A stretch of 64,000 nucleotides of DNA from an uncultured SAR86 cluster bacterium (GCA_902516285.1 CABXXT010000003.1:1-64000); one strand, 5' to 3'. Shown: positions 38,987-51,104, counted from the first letter of the stretch. A program made the numbers and translations. Notes: a model not told the origin generated them from the sequence alone.

Positions 38987-41389
38987 TTATATTACAAAGT
39001 TTATGAGTTTATCTTTAACATAAATTGTTTTTTTAATCTTTGAATTATTTATAAAACTTTTCACATTTTCAACCTCAATAGCTTTAAGCTCTATATCCTT
39101 TCGATTTGTATCTTTTTTAATATTTAGCTTCCCTCTTACTTTGCCATTTATTTGGATAATTAATTCAAATTCATCAATTAAAATTATATCTTCATCAAAG
39201 TCTGGCCAAGATAATTCAATATCTTTTTCGCCATAAAATTTGTTCCATAGATCTTCACAGATATGAGGAGTTATAGGTGCAAGCATTTTGAGAATAAAAA
39301 CTATTGTTTCATTTAAACAAAATTTCTGTGAATTTGTAGAGCTATCTTTTTTAAATTCTTCTGGAATAAAATTTAAGAGTTCCATTATTGAGGCTATTGC
39401 AGTATTAAAAGCAAATCTATTTTCATAATCATTACTGACTTTTTTTAAGGTTGAATGAGATTTTCTTCTTAACTCAATCTCTTCCTTTGAAAATTCAAAA
39501 GTATCATCATACTCTTCATATTTCCTTCCACTTGTAAGCTTCCAAATTCTTTTTAAAAACCTTGATGCCCCTTCAACAGAAGATTCACTCCATTCAAGAC
39601 TTTGTTCTGGAGGAGATGTGAACATCATATAAAGCCGAACTGTATCTGCACCATATTTATCAATATATTGTTGAGGATCAACTGTATTTCCTTTTGATTT
39701 TGACATTTTTGAGCCATCTTTTAAAACCATGCCTTGTGTCAATAATTTTTTAAAAGGTTCATCGCCCTCTACAAGATCTAGATCCCTCATTGCCTTATGA
39801 AAAAATCTTGAGTATAAAAGATGTAAAATTGCATGTTCAATGCCACCGATATAAAGATCAACAGGCAACCAATAATTAGTTCTTGAGTCAAAAATATCTT
39901 CGTTATTATCTGCTGAGGTAAATCTTGCATAGTACCAAGATGAATCCATAAAAGTATCAAAAGTATCAGTTTCTCTTTTTTGATTAGTGCTTAAATTTAT
40001 AAAATTTTGATTTTGGCTAAGTGGTATTGGTTTTGCACTATCTTTAAGTTCAGGAAGTTGGATTGGCATTTCCTCTTGATTAACTACCATTGGTTTATGA
40101 TCATCATAGACCACTGGTATCGGACAACCCCAATATCTTTGTCTGCTAATACCCCAATCTCTTAATCTAAACTGAATTAAACTGCTTCCACATTCAAGCT
40201 CTATTAATTTATTAATTATTTCCTTAGATGCATTTTCAGAGGTCATACCATCAAAGTTGTCAGAATTTATTAATATACCTTTGTCTGGAATTGGCAAATC
40301 ATCCTTATCATTTTTAATTACTTGTTTAATATCTATTTGATATTTTGTTGCGAATTCAAAATCTCTTTCATCGTGTCCAGGAACACCCATAACCACGCCA
40401 GTACCATAATCCAATAAGACAAAGTTACCGATCCAAACAGGTAATTTTTCTTTTGTAATTGGATGAATCACTTTTTTACCAGTATCAATTCCAAGCTTTT
40501 CGGCTTTAGCTATATCAGCTTCGGCATTTTTACGATCTTTACATTTTTCAAGAAATAATTTGATGTTTTCATCTGTTTTAGAAAGATTTATTGATAATTG
40601 ATGATTTGGAGAGATTGCTAAAAAAGTAACACCATAAATGGTATCAGGTCTTGTCGAAAAGGTTTTAAGACTTTCGTTACCTTCCTCCATTTTATATTCA
40701 ACTTCTGCACCATAGGATTTTCCTATCCAATTTTTTTGCATTAATTTTACATTTTCAGGCCAATCTAGTTGTTCAAGTGAATCTAATAATTCGTCTGCAT
40801 AAGATGTTATTTTAATAAACCATTGATCAATTTCTTTAATTTGGACTTGAGCACCAGAACGCCAACCTTTTCCATCAATAACCTGTTCGTTGGCTAAAAC
40901 AGTTTCATCAACTGGATCCCAATTTACAAGCGACTTCTTTTTATAAACTAAACCAGCGTCATAAAATTTTTTGAATATTAATTGCTCCCATTTGTAGTAT
41001 TTTGGATCACATGTCCTTAGCTCCATTGACCAGTCATAACTAAACCCCAACGACTGCAGTTGATTTTTCATATTTTCTATATTTTGATCAGTCCAATCTT
41101 TTGGACTTACTTCATTTTCAATTGCAGCATTTTCTGCTGGAAGGCCAAAAGCATCCCATCCCATTGGTTGAAAAACGTTAAAATTTTGCATTCTTTTGAA
41201 TCTGGAAATTACATCACCAATTGTATAGTTTCTTACATGTCCCATATGTAGTTTCCCTGATGGGTATGGGAACATCGATAAACAATAAAACTTTTCTCTG
41301 TTATCTACGGCTGACTTATACTTATCTGATTTATTCCATTTATCTTGAATTTTTTTTTCAATTATTTTTGGATTATATTCATCAAACAT
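38987..41389 (-). CDS. leuS: Leucyl-tRNA synthetase
   Basis: [58 protein letters not shown]. Confidence 0.97.
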   Translation of the reverse strand: MFDEYNPKIIEKKIQDKWNKSDKYKSAVDNREKFYCLSMFPYPSGKLHMGHVRNYTIGDVISRFKRMQNFNVFQPMGWDAFGLPAENAAIENEVSPKDWTDQNIENMKNQLQSLGFSYDWSMELRTCDPKYYKWEQLIFKKFYDAGLVYKKKSLVNWDPVDETVLANEQVIDGKGWRSGAQVQIKEIDQWFIKITSYADELLDSLEQLDWPENVKLMQKNWIGKSYGAEVEYKMEEGNESLKTFSTRPDTIYGVTFLAISPNHQLSINLSKTDENIKLFLEKCKDRKNAEADIAKAEKLGIDTGKKVIHPITKEKLPVWIGNFVLLDYGTGVVMGVPGHDERDFEFATKYQIDIKQVIKNDKDDLPIPDKGILINSDNFDGMTSENASKEIINKLIELECGSSLIQFRLRDWGISRQRYWGCPIPVVYDDHKPMVVNQEEMPIQLPELKDSAKPIPLSQNQNFINLSTNQKRETDTFDTFMDSSWYYARFTSADNNEDIFDSRTNYWLPVDLYIGGIEHAILHLLYSRFFHKAMRDLDLVEGDEPFKKLLTQGMVLKDGSKMSKSKGNTVDPQQYIDKYGADTVRLYMMFTSPPEQSLEWSESSVEGASRFLKRIWKLTSGRKYEEYDDTFEFSKEEIELRRKSHSTLKKVSNDYENRFAFNTAIASIMELLNFIPEEFKKDSSTNSQKFCLNETIVFILKMLAPITPHICEDLWNKFYGEKDIELSWPDFDEDIILIDEFELIIQINGKVRGKLNIKKDTNRKDIELKAIEVENVKSFINNSKIKKTIYVKDKLINFVI

Positions 41390-41390
41390 A

Positions 41391-42731
41391 TTATTTATTG
41401 AAATCCCTTTCTAAATAATTAATTGTATGTTCATTTTTAATAAAAGTTTCATCATTGAGAATTTTTTGGTGCAACATCTGATTTGTTTTAATGCCCTCTA
41501 CAAAAAATTCATCCAAAGCACTTAACATTCTTTTTATAGACGATTTTCTAGTATTTGCTTGAGTAATTATCTTTGCAAGCAAAGAGTCGTAGAAAGGCGG
41601 GACAGTATAGCCCCCATAAATATGAGAGTCATAGCGAATGCCGAAACCTCCAGCAGTATGCATTTTTGTAATTTGACCTGGACATGGCTGAAATGTTTCA
41701 GGATCTTCTGCATTAATCCTGCATTCAATTGCATGACCATTAAATTTTATATCATCTTGGTTAAGTTCAATACCCATACCAAGTGCTATTCTAAATTGAG
41801 CTTTTACAATGTCATAACCAGTTATCATCTCAGTCACAGGATGTTCAACCTGAATTCTTGTATTCATTTCTATAAAATAAAAATTACCATTTTCATACAA
41901 AAACTCTAATGTACCAACTCCTTCGTAGCTAATTTCCTTACATAGATTGGTGCAAGAAAATAATATTTTAGCAAGGCTCTCATTTTCAATATTTATTGCT
42001 GGAGCTTCTTCTATAATTTTTTGATGTCTTCTCTGAGTACTACAGTCTCTTGTTCCTAGATGAATCGCATTACCTTTTCCATCTCCAATAATTTGTACCT
42101 CAATATGTCGAGGATTTTGAATATATTTCTCGATATAAACTTTGTTATTTCCAAAAGAGTTTTGCGCTTCTTGCATAGTTATTTCGGTAAAGTTAATCAA
42201 TTCCTCCTCTGTCTCAACAACTCTCATTCCTCTTCCACCTCCACCAGCTGTTGCTTTTAATATTATTGGATATCCAATTTCTTTAACAATATTTTTAAAT
42301 TTTGATTCGTCTTCAGGAATTTCACCTGTATAACCAGGCACTGTAGGGATGCCATAACTGCTTACAAAATTTTTCGCAGTAATTTTATCTCCCATTTTTT
42401 TAATGGTTTCTGAGCTGGGTCCGATAAATTTGAATCCACTCTCATTGCATTGATTTGCAAATTCAGGATTTTCTGCCAAAAAACCGTAACCAGGATAAAT
42501 AGCATCAACTTCAGTAAGCTCAGCTGCAGACAAAATTGATGCAGTATTTAGGTAACTTTCTGATGGTTGTGCTGGACCAATACAAACTGTTTCATCTGAA
42601 AAACGAAGATGCTTGAGGCCTTTGTCAGCATCTGAATAAACACTAACTGTCTTAATTCCGAGCTCTCTACATGCTCTTAGAGCGCGAAGGGCAATTTCTC
42701 CTCTGTTGGCAATTAAAACTTTATAAGACAT
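41391..42731 (-). CDS. accC: Acetyl-CoA carboxylase biotin carboxylase subunit
   Basis: [56 protein letters not shown]. Confidence 0.97.
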   Translation of the reverse strand: MSYKVLIANRGEIALRALRACRELGIKTVSVYSDADKGLKHLRFSDETVCIGPAQPSESYLNTASILSAAELTEVDAIYPGYGFLAENPEFANQCNESGFKFIGPSSETIKKMGDKITAKNFVSSYGIPTVPGYTGEIPEDESKFKNIVKEIGYPIILKATAGGGGRGMRVVETEEELINFTEITMQEAQNSFGNNKVYIEKYIQNPRHIEVQIIGDGKGNAIHLGTRDCSTQRRHQKIIEEAPAINIENESLAKILFSCTNLCKEISYEGVGTLEFLYENGNFYFIEMNTRIQVEHPVTEMITGYDIVKAQFRIALGMGIELNQDDIKFNGHAIECRINAEDPETFQPCPGQITKMHTAGGFGIRYDSHIYGGYTVPPFYDSLLAKIITQANTRKSSIKRMLSALDEFFVEGIKTNQMLHQKILNDETFIKNEHTINYLERDFNK

Positions 42732-43172
42732 TTAATTAATTACGATAATTGTTTGCCCAAACTCTACTGGTTGTGCATCATCTACTTCAATTGAAACTAC
42801 TTTACCTGAAAAATCTGATTTAATTTCATTCATATTTTTCATTGCTTCGATAATACATAGTACGTCTCCCTTAGCAACTATATCGCCAACATTAACAAAT
42901 GGTTCTTTGTCTGGACTAGGCTTACGATAAAAAGTTCCAACAATTGGAGATTTTATCTCATTACCTTCAATATATTTTGAATCTTTTATTGCTACATCAG
43001 CTGATAAATTTTTGTTATTTTTTAAATTTATTGAATTTTCACCTGAAATTGTATTAGCATCACCAACACTTTTTTTTATTCTTACAGATTCTTCACCTTG
43101 AGTTACTTCTATTTCGTTAAGGTCGGATGCTTCCAACATTTCTATTAAAGTTTTTATTTTTCTAATATCCAT
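42732..43172 (-). CDS. accB: Acetyl-CoA carboxylase biotin carboxyl carrier protein
   Basis: C-terminal [10 protein letters not shown] biotinylation motif, [20 protein letters not shown]. Confidence 0.95.
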   Translation of the reverse strand: MDIRKIKTLIEMLEASDLNEIEVTQGEESVRIKKSVGDANTISGENSINLKNNKNLSADVAIKDSKYIEGNEIKSPIVGTFYRKPSPDKEPFVNVGDIVAKGDVLCIIEAMKNMNEIKSDFSGKVVSIEVDDAQPVEFGQTIIVIN

Positions 43173-43180
43173 AATATCTA

Positions 43181-43612
43181 TTAATTATTTTTGATTATTT
43201 CCTCTAATGCAAGAAGATACCCATTCGTTCCTTTCCCAGTAAACACTTTTTCTGCAATATCAGAGAAAAATGATTTCTTTCTAAATTCTTCTCTAGAGTT
43301 AATATCTGAAATATGCACTTCATAAAACGGAATTTTTACAGCCAAAAGGGCATCTCTGAGTGCAATGCTTGTATGAGTAAATGCAGCAGGATTAAAAATA
43401 ATAGCTGATATATTATTTTCTTTGGAATTATGTATACAATTAATAAGTTCATGCTCTGCATTGCTTTGAAAAAAATTTACAGAAAAACTATTATCTTCAG
43501 CAAGTTTAAGGAGTTTTTTTTCAATTACATTTAAAGATTCCTCACCATATATATTAGATTCTCTACTTCCGAGAAGGTTTAGATTAGGCCCATTTAGTAC
43601 TAGGATATTCAT
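43181..43612 (-). CDS. aroQ: Type II 3-dehydroquinate dehydratase
   Basis: [45 protein letters not shown]. Confidence 0.96.
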   Translation of the reverse strand: MNILVLNGPNLNLLGSRESNIYGEESLNVIEKKLLKLAEDNSFSVNFFQSNAEHELINCIHNSKENNISAIIFNPAAFTHTSIALRDALLAVKIPFYEVHISDINSREEFRKKSFFSDIAEKVFTGKGTNGYLLALEEIIKNN

Positions 43613-43652
43613 TTATTTGATTTTAACAGAATTTATAATAATTTATAGGATA

Positions 43653-44075
43653 TTAAAGGATTTTATGCTTTTTTACTGGATAACAAAATCCTTGTTCAGA
43701 ACAACCTTGATATTGTACAACAAGACCATCCACTGCCATCAAATCCTCAGTTTTAATTTCAATTTCAAAGATTTTTTTGATTACTTTTGTCTTTCCAAAA
43801 TATTCATCTTCATAAGAACTTATTTCCGAGTTCAAGATTCTATATGGTTTTGCAAAATCTTGGAATTTAATAGAATCTAAATACATATAGTAGCCTTCCC
43901 TAATAGCCCATCTTATATTGATAGTATTCAAATTATTTAAAACTTTTATTTCAAAAACCTCCTCTGCAGGTAAAATTTCACTTTTAGCATTAAAAAATTC
44001 TTTTTTATCGCTTGAATTAATTGGAGTTATTAATAAAAAAATTAATGTAAATAATATTATTTTTCTCATGTTCAT
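43653..44075 (-). CDS. Stand-alone DsbD N-terminal (alpha) domain protein
   Basis: Signal peptide; IRWAIREGYYMYLDSIKF; VVQYQGCSEQGFCYPV cysteine pair; ORF stops after the alpha domain. Confidence 0.8.
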   Translation of the reverse strand: MNMRKIILFTLIFLLITPINSSDKKEFFNAKSEILPAEEVFEIKVLNNLNTINIRWAIREGYYMYLDSIKFQDFAKPYRILNSEISSYEDEYFGKTKVIKKIFEIEIKTEDLMAVDGLVVQYQGCSEQGFCYPVKKHKIL

Positions 44076-44130
44076 GTAGGATAAACGTCTCGATGTTTAA
44101 AGTGAAGCTTTGTTTTTGATAAACTAATAA

Positions 44131-45138
44131 ATGATTAGAAATTTTTTAATAAATTGTCTTTTTAAAATTCCAGTGTGGTTTTTAAGGATCATTTCTCCTT
44201 TTGATAAGGTAGAGAGAAATTATGCATTTGATCACCAATCTAAAATTTTTTTATCACTAGTACCAAATTTCAATATTCATGAGGTAAAAGAAAGGGATGT
44301 TCCAAAAATTAGAAAAATAATTGAGAAGAGAAGGACTAACTTAAGGTTATCTAAATTACCAAAAAAGAAAATATTAAAAATTGATCATAAGATTGGTAAA
44401 TCAAAGAAGTTAATTTTAAGAGAGTATGTACCTTACAAAACAGATAGTAAAAAAGTCATTCTGTATTTTCATGGTGGTGGCTATGTATTAAACTCAATTG
44501 AAACACATGATAATTCGGTTGCGTATTTTTCTGAGAAACTAAGAACTAAGATTTATTCTCTTGACTATAGCAAATCTCCTGAAAACAAATTTCCTGTTGC
44601 TCACAATGAAGGAATTGAAGCAATTCATTGGCTAAATAAAAATGGAATTGATACTGAAGATATCAGTTTATGTGGTGACAGCGCTGGAGCTCATCTAGCA
44701 GCATCAATATCACAATACTTATCAGCCAGTGGAAGTAAAAACGTACACAGTCAATTATTAATTTATCCTATGTGTGATCCTAAATGTAATTCAGAATCTC
44801 AGAATGTTTTTGAGGAAGGTTACTTTCTTACAAATGATGCAATAAAGTGGTTTTGGAAACAATTTATGAATGATAAAGACAATTCTAGTGATGAGAGATT
44901 TAATTTATTGTTATTTGACTCAAAAAATAAATTACCCTCAACTATAATAGTTACAGCGGGATTTGATCCATTATCAGATGAAGCAGAAGAATATGCTTAT
45001 TTACTTCATAAAAATAATAATAATGTGAAGCAACTTCATTATCCTTCTCTTTTTCATGGTTTTGCTTCCATGACAAGACTTAAAAATGCCGATAAAGCAG
45101 TTTGTGATTTTTTGAGCGAGTACAAAAGAATATTATGA
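44131..45138 (+). CDS. Alpha/beta hydrolase (HSL-like esterase/lipase)
   Basis: YFHGGGYVLNS oxyanion motif, CGDSAGAHLAASIS nucleophile elbow, AGFDPLSDEAEEYA. Confidence 0.9.
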   Translation: MIRNFLINCLFKIPVWFLRIISPFDKVERNYAFDHQSKIFLSLVPNFNIHEVKERDVPKIRKIIEKRRTNLRLSKLPKKKILKIDHKIGKSKKLILREYVPYKTDSKKVILYFHGGGYVLNSIETHDNSVAYFSEKLRTKIYSLDYSKSPENKFPVAHNEGIEAIHWLNKNGIDTEDISLCGDSAGAHLAASISQYLSASGSKNVHSQLLIYPMCDPKCNSESQNVFEEGYFLTNDAIKWFWKQFMNDKDNSSDERFNLLLFDSKNKLPSTIIVTAGFDPLSDEAEEYAYLLHKNNNNVKQLHYPSLFHGFASMTRLKNADKAVCDFLSEYKRIL

Positions 45139-46721
45139 AAAATATTGTAGAAGTTAAAAACTTATCTATTGATTTTTCCATTAGAAATGGGGTATTTAGG
45201 GCAGTTGATGAAATAAGTTTTAATATTGAGACCAACAAGACCCTAGCACTTGTTGGTGAATCTGGTTCAGGAAAATCAGTTACTGCAATGTCATTGATGC
45301 AATTATTACCAATACCTCAAGCTAGCTATACTGATAACTCATCAATTTTTTTTGAGGATAAAGAAATTATTGGAGCCTCAAGCGCTGACCTTCTATCATT
45401 AAGAGGAAATTTAGTTTCAATGATATTTCAAGAACCAATGACTTCTCTGAATCCATATCACAGAGTTGGAGATCAGATAACAGAATCAATATTACTTCAC
45501 TCAAAAAAAAATAAGGCAGAAGCAAAGAATGAAGCAATTAACCTTATGCAGCAAGTAGAAATTGATGAGGTTGAAAGAAGATTCTTGGCTTATCCACATG
45601 AGTTATCTGGAGGGCAAAGACAAAGAATTATGATTGCAATGGCATTGGTTAATAAGCCTAAACTTTTAATTGCTGATGAGCCAACAACAGCCTTAGATGT
45701 AACTATACAAGCACAAATTCTCGATTTAATGACAAAATTAAAAAAAGAATTTGGGATGTCAATTCTATTCATTACTCATGATTTGGGTTTAGTTAGAGAG
45801 TTTTCAGATAAAGTTTGTGTAATGCAAAATGGCAAGATAATAGAGCAGGGCGACACGAAACAAGTTTTTGAAAATCCTCAACATCAATATACAAAAAAAC
45901 TTTTGGATGCTGAGCCAATACCAAAATCTATCGTTAATTTGAAATCATCTCCTTTGATAGAGATAAAAGACCTAAATGTATTTTATTCAATTGAGGGAGC
46001 AAACTTCTTCAAAAAAAATAAGTTTCATGCAGTTAAAGATGTATCACTAAATATCTTTAAAAATACTACAATAGGTTTAGTTGGTGAATCAGGGTCTGGA
46101 AAATCAACATTAGGGAAAGCAATTGCTAATCTAGTCAATTATGATGGAGAAATATTTTTTGATGGAGCAGATATATCTCTATCAAAGAAAAAACTTAAAA
46201 AAGATATTCAAATTATTTTTCAAGATCCTTATGGCTCACTCTCACCAAGAATGACTATTGGTGAAATAGTTGGTGAAGGGTTGGGTGTTCACTTTGATTT
46301 AAAAAAAGATGAAACAAATAAGAAGATCGATAAAGTATTGAATGATGTTGGTATAAATACTGAAGCAAAAAATAAATATCCTCATGAATTTTCTGGAGGT
46401 CAACGTCAGCGGATTGCAATTGCTAGGTCTCTTATAATGAATCCTGCATTTATGATCTTAGATGAGCCAACATCTGCATTAGACAGATCAATTCAAATTC
46501 AGGTAATAAATCTTTTAAAAGATATTCAGGAAGAGTATGAACTTACTTACTTATTTATAAGTCATGACTTAAAGGTAATTAGATCGATGTCCGACTATAT
46601 ATTTGTGATGAAAAATGGAAAAATTGTTGAATTTGGTCCCTCAAATGAGGTTTTTTCAAATCCAAAACAAGAATATACTAAAAAATTACTTTCGGCTGCG
46701 TTAAGATACGCATCCGAATAA
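45135..46721 (+). CDS. ABC transporter ATP-binding protein with two ABC domains (oligopeptide/YejF type)
   Basis: Two Walker A (GESGSGKSVTAM, GESGSGKSTLGK), two signature motifs (LSGGQRQRIMIA, FSGGQRQRIAIA), two Walker B. Confidence 0.93.
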   Translation: MKNIVEVKNLSIDFSIRNGVFRAVDEISFNIETNKTLALVGESGSGKSVTAMSLMQLLPIPQASYTDNSSIFFEDKEIIGASSADLLSLRGNLVSMIFQEPMTSLNPYHRVGDQITESILLHSKKNKAEAKNEAINLMQQVEIDEVERRFLAYPHELSGGQRQRIMIAMALVNKPKLLIADEPTTALDVTIQAQILDLMTKLKKEFGMSILFITHDLGLVREFSDKVCVMQNGKIIEQGDTKQVFENPQHQYTKKLLDAEPIPKSIVNLKSSPLIEIKDLNVFYSIEGANFFKKNKFHAVKDVSLNIFKNTTIGLVGESGSGKSTLGKAIANLVNYDGEIFFDGADISLSKKKLKKDIQIIFQDPYGSLSPRMTIGEIVGEGLGVHFDLKKDETNKKIDKVLNDVGINTEAKNKYPHEFSGGQRQRIAIARSLIMNPAFMILDEPTSALDRSIQIQVINLLKDIQEEYELTYLFISHDLKVIRSMSDYIFVMKNGKIVEFGPSNEVFSNPKQEYTKKLLSAALRYASE

Positions 46722-46734
46722 GCATTGTATAAAT

Positions 46735-48393
46735 ATGACTAATAGAAAATATTCAAAAGAACTTGTAGACGGCCCTAATCAAGCTGCATCCAGAGCTATG
46801 CTTCGTGGTGCGGGGTTTACGACTGAAGATTTTACAAAATCTTTTATTGGAATTGCATCAACAGGTGCAAAGGTTACTCCTTGCAATATGCACATTAATG
46901 AATTATCTGAAATTGTTGAAAAGTCAGTTAATACATCCGGAGGTAAAGGAATATTATTTAATACAATAACTGTATCTGATGGTATATCTATGGGAACACA
47001 AGGAATGAAATATTCCTTAGTATCAAGAGAAGTAATTGCAGATTCTATAGAAACTGTTGTTGCATGTTTGGGATATGACGCGCTTATAACTTTAGGTGGT
47101 TGTGATAAAAATATGCCTGGATGCCTAATATCGATGGCAAGATTGGATAGACCATCAATATTTATATATGGTGGCTCAATAAAACCAAGTGAAGAAAATA
47201 CTGACTATGTTACGGTATCAGAAAAAGTTGGTGAATATTCAAAGGGAAAAATTTCGGAAAAAGAACTAATTCATTTTGAAGAAATTTCAGTCAAAGGACC
47301 TGGTTCTTGTGGAGGAATGTATACTGCAAACACTATGGCATCCGCTATAGAAGCTTTAGGAATGAGTTTGCCCGGAAGCAGCAGTCAAGATGCTGTTTCA
47401 AAATCTAAAGAGCAAGATTGCTTAGATGCAGGCTCTGCAGTAATGAATCTTTTAAAACATGACATCAAGCCATCAGATATTATGACCAAAGAAGCATTTG
47501 AAAATGCTATTACGATTGTTGTTGCTTTAGGTGGATCGACTAATGCAGTACTTCATTTATTAGCAATTGCTCATTCGATTGGCGTCAATCTTTCACTTGA
47601 TGACTTCACTGTAATCGGAAAAAGAGTTCCAGTTTTAGCAGATCTTAAACCTTTTGGGAATAATTTTATGTCTGATTTAAATTCTAGTGGAGGTATTCAG
47701 CCATTAATGAAAACTCTTTTAGATAAAAAATTACTTCATGGAAATTGTCTTACTGTTACAGGCAAAACAATGGAAGAAAATTTAAGAAATGTTAAGCCCT
47801 ATAATAATGACGAAATAATTAAAAGCTTTGATGACCCTATTAAAAAAAATAGTCACCTAAGAATTCTTTATGGAAATCTTGCCAAAGAGGGAGCAGTAGC
47901 AAAAATTACTGGAAAAGAGGGAACATCTTTTGAAGGAACTGCAAGAGTATTTAATTCTGAAGAAGAAGGCATGCAAGCAATATTATCAAAATCTATAAAG
48001 GATGGTGATGTAATTGTCATTAGATATGAGGGACCAAAAGGAGGTCCGGGCATGCGGGAAATGCTTAAACCAACCTCTGCAATTATGGGTCTAGGACTTG
48101 GTGACAAAGTTGCATTTATTACAGATGGGAGATTTTCTGGTGGAACCCATGGTTTTGTAGTCGGGCATATTTCACCGGAGGCTGCAGAGGGAGGACTAAT
48201 AGCACTAATTGAAAACGGCGATAAAATACTAATTGATGCAGAAGAAGATAAGCTAGTTCTAAAAGTTGATGACGATGTTCTAGATGAAAGGAAACAAAAA
48301 TGGGTAAATCCTGTTGGCCCTCCATTAAAAGGAGTTCTTTCGAAATATGCAAATAGTGTTAAATCAGCAAGTATTGGTGCAATCACGGATTAA
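46735..48393 (+). CDS. ilvD: Dihydroxy-acid dehydratase
   Basis: RAMLRGAGFTTEDF, GGCDKNMPGCLISMAR, GPGSCGGMYTANTMASAIEALG, ITDGRFSGGTHGFVVGHISPEA. Confidence 0.96.
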   Translation: MTNRKYSKELVDGPNQAASRAMLRGAGFTTEDFTKSFIGIASTGAKVTPCNMHINELSEIVEKSVNTSGGKGILFNTITVSDGISMGTQGMKYSLVSREVIADSIETVVACLGYDALITLGGCDKNMPGCLISMARLDRPSIFIYGGSIKPSEENTDYVTVSEKVGEYSKGKISEKELIHFEEISVKGPGSCGGMYTANTMASAIEALGMSLPGSSSQDAVSKSKEQDCLDAGSAVMNLLKHDIKPSDIMTKEAFENAITIVVALGGSTNAVLHLLAIAHSIGVNLSLDDFTVIGKRVPVLADLKPFGNNFMSDLNSSGGIQPLMKTLLDKKLLHGNCLTVTGKTMEENLRNVKPYNNDEIIKSFDDPIKKNSHLRILYGNLAKEGAVAKITGKEGTSFEGTARVFNSEEEGMQAILSKSIKDGDVIVIRYEGPKGGPGMREMLKPTSAIMGLGLGDKVAFITDGRFSGGTHGFVVGHISPEAAEGGLIALIENGDKILIDAEEDKLVLKVDDDVLDERKQKWVNPVGPPLKGVLSKYANSVKSASIGAITD

Positions 48394-48396
48394 ATA

Positions 48397-49389
48397 ATGG
48401 CAAACAGAAATTTTCCAAGTACACGTTTAAGAAGACTCAGAAAAAATCTGAATGTTATTGATTTGGTTTCTGAAATTAATCTCACGACTAAAGATTTGAT
48501 TCAACCGATTTTTATTAAAGAAAATTTTAATGATGCTGAACCAATAAATTCTATGCCAGATATTTATAGATATGGAACAGAAAAAGCTCTTTTTGAAATT
48601 GAAGATGTGTTAAAAAATAATATAAAGGCATTAGCACTTTTCCCAGTTATTGAAAATATAAACAAAGATGACAAAGGAAGTGAGGCTATTAAAAAAAATA
48701 ATTTTATTTCTCAAGTGATTCATAAAATTAAAGATGAATTTCCTGAAACTATTTTAATTGCTGATGTAGCCCTAGATCCATATACAGATCACGGACATGA
48801 TGGAATTATAGTTAATAAAGAGGTTGATAATGATGAGACAATAGAAGTTTTAATTAAGCAATCACAAATTCTTGCTGAAGCTGGTGCAGACATAATTGCA
48901 CCATCAGACATGATGGATGGCAGAATTGGAAAAATTAGAGAAGCTCTGGAAAAAAATAATTTTAAAGATACAATTTTGTTATCTTATGCAGCTAAATATA
49001 ATTCCAGTTTTTATGGCCCATTTAGACATGCTGTTAACTCCGCATCAAATCTTGGCAAATCTTCAAAATCTTCATATCAAATGTCATATAAGAATATAAA
49101 CGAGGCACTTCATGAGGTTGAAATGGACATAAATGAAGGAGCTGACATAGTCATGATTAAACCAGCTATGCCCTATCTAGATATCATAAGTAGAATTAAG
49201 CAAAATTTTAAAATTCCAACTTTTGCCTATCAAGTTAGCGGTGAATACAGTATGTTAAAAAATGCTATTAATCAAGGATGGATCAATGAAACTGTTATGT
49301 TAGAATCTTTATACAGTATAAAAAGGTCAGGCGCAGATGCTATTTTAACGTATGCTGCTAAAGAAATAGCTAAGGAGCTAGGAAAATGA
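48397..49389 (+). CDS. hemB: Delta-aminolevulinic acid dehydratase
   Basis: DVALDPYTDHGHDGI, APSDMMDGRIGKIREAL, SYAAKYNSSFYGPFRHAV, MIKPAMPYLDII. Confidence 0.97.
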   Translation: MANRNFPSTRLRRLRKNLNVIDLVSEINLTTKDLIQPIFIKENFNDAEPINSMPDIYRYGTEKALFEIEDVLKNNIKALALFPVIENINKDDKGSEAIKKNNFISQVIHKIKDEFPETILIADVALDPYTDHGHDGIIVNKEVDNDETIEVLIKQSQILAEAGADIIAPSDMMDGRIGKIREALEKNNFKDTILLSYAAKYNSSFYGPFRHAVNSASNLGKSSKSSYQMSYKNINEALHEVEMDINEGADIVMIKPAMPYLDIISRIKQNFKIPTFAYQVSGEYSMLKNAINQGWINETVMLESLYSIKRSGADAILTYAAKEIAKELGK

Positions 49390-49712
49390 GTAATTTGATT
49401 GAAATACAAACTGCTGAGGAATTTGATGAACATGTCACTAAGTCAGATATGCCTGTATTAGTAGATTTTTGGGCTGAATGGTGTGGACCATGTAAACAGC
49501 TCGCACCTCTAGTTGAACAAGTGGCTGAAGAGCAAAAAGATAAGGTTAAAGTATGTAAAGCTGATGTTGATTCGCTTAGAGAAGTAGCTGCAAAATATAA
49601 TGTAAGATCAATACCTACCTTAATAGTGTTTTCAAAAGGAAATCCAATTGGAACAGAAATTGGAGCTTTAACAAAACAACAATTAGATGAGTTTGTAATA
49701 TCAAAGATTTAA
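49386..49712 (+). CDS. trxA: Thioredoxin
   Basis: VDFWAEWCGPCKQLAP active site, 108 aa. Confidence 0.97.
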   Translation: MSNLIEIQTAEEFDEHVTKSDMPVLVDFWAEWCGPCKQLAPLVEQVAEEQKDKVKVCKADVDSLREVAAKYNVRSIPTLIVFSKGNPIGTEIGALTKQQLDEFVISKI

Positions 49713-49826
49713 ATTTTTTATATATAAACTTTGCTTCTTAATTAAAAAGAGTTATCATTTTCAGATCCAGTTTTAATAATCAATCAATTTCAATCATTTC
49801 ATACTAAATATATTGGAAAAACTTAA

Positions 49827-51104
49827 ATGAATTTAAGTGAAGTAAAAGATAAGCCTATAAGCGAATTAATCAATATCGCTTCTGAATTAGGCCTTGAAGA
49901 TCTCGGCAGGCTAAAAAAACAAGAAATAATTTTTAGAATTTTTAAACATAAGGCTTCTGAGGGCATAGATATTTTCGGTGGTGGAGTATTAGAAATTTTA
50001 AATGATGGTTTTGGTTTTTTAAGATCACCACAAGGCTCTTACTGTGCTGGTGAAGACGATATTTATGTTTCACCAAGCCAAATAAGAAAGTTTGGTCTAA
50101 GAAAAGGTGACTCTGTAGAAGGAAAGATTAGAACACCAAAAGATAAAGAAAGGTATTTCGCACTCATTCAAGTAGATACTATTAACAGTGAGGATCCTTC
50201 AAAAACTAAAAATAAAATCTTATTTGAAAACTTAACACCTCTTTTCCCAAATGAAAGGTTAATGCTCGAACAAGGAAGTGGATCTAACGAAGATCTTTCT
50301 TCAAGAATTATTGATTTAATTGCTCCAATTGGTAAAGGTCAAAGAGGACTAATTGTTTCACCACCAAAAGCTGGTAAAACTTTAATGTTACAGAGTATCG
50401 CTCATTCGATAAAAAGTAATAATCCTGAAGTAGAGCTAATTGTTTTACTTATAGATGAAAGGCCTGAGGAAGTTACGGATATGTCAAGAACAGTTAAAGG
50501 TGAAGTGGTAGCAAGCACTTTTGATGAACCACCAACCAGACATGTTCAAGTAGCCAATATGGTTATTGAAAAAGCTAAAAGACTTGTCGAACACAAAAAA
50601 GATGTTGTGATTCTTCTTGATTCTATTACGAGACTGGGAAGAGCATATAATTCTGTTCAGCCTGCTTCTGGAAAGATCTTAAGTGGTGGTGTTGATTCAA
50701 ATGCTCTTGAAAGACCAAAAAGATTCTTTGGTGCAGCAAGAAATTTAGAAGAGGGCGGCAGTCTTACAATTATTGCTACAGCTTTAGTTGAAACAGGATC
50801 TAAAATGGATGAAGTTATTTACGAAGAGTTTAAAGGAACAGGAAACATGGAAATCCATCTTGAAAGAAAGATTGCTGAAAAAAGGACCTATCCTGCTATC
50901 AATATAAGAAGATCTGGAACTAGAAGAGAAGATTTGTTAACAACTGATGAAGAACTTCAAAGAATGTGGGTCTTGAGAAAAATTCTTGATGAAATGGAAG
51001 ATGCTCAAGCGATACAGTTCTTAATAGACAGAATTAAGTCTCATAAAACAAATGATGAGTTTTTCTCCTCAATGAAAAATGGCAACGGGAAGAAAACTAA
51101 ATAG
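49827..51104 (+). CDS. rho: Transcription termination factor Rho
   Basis: [12 protein letters not shown] cold-shock-like RNA-binding, [17 protein letters not shown] Walker [14 protein letters not shown]. Confidence 0.97.
   Translation: MNLSEVKDKPISELINIASELGLEDLGRLKKQEIIFRIFKHKASEGIDIFGGGVLEILNDGFGFLRSPQGSYCAGEDDIYVSPSQIRKFGLRKGDSVEGKIRTPKDKERYFALIQVDTINSEDPSKTKNKILFENLTPLFPNERLMLEQGSGSNEDLSSRIIDLIAPIGKGQRGLIVSPPKAGKTLMLQSIAHSIKSNNPEVELIVLLIDERPEEVTDMSRTVKGEVVASTFDEPPTRHVQVANMVIEKAKRLVEHKKDVVILLDSITRLGRAYNSVQPASGKILSGGVDSNALERPKRFFGAARNLEEGGSLTIIATALVETGSKMDEVIYEEFKGTGNMEIHLERKIAEKRTYPAINIRRSGTRREDLLTTDEELQRMWVLRKILDEMEDAQAIQFLIDRIKSHKTNDEFFSSMKNGNGKKTK

Noticed and set aside
41559-41909. 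116-aa plus-strand ORF in accC
   Set aside because: Antisense to a highly conserved gene, no motif
47868-48386. 172-aa minus-strand ORF
   Set aside because: Shadow of ilvD; low-complexity Ser/Pro-rich translation without motifs
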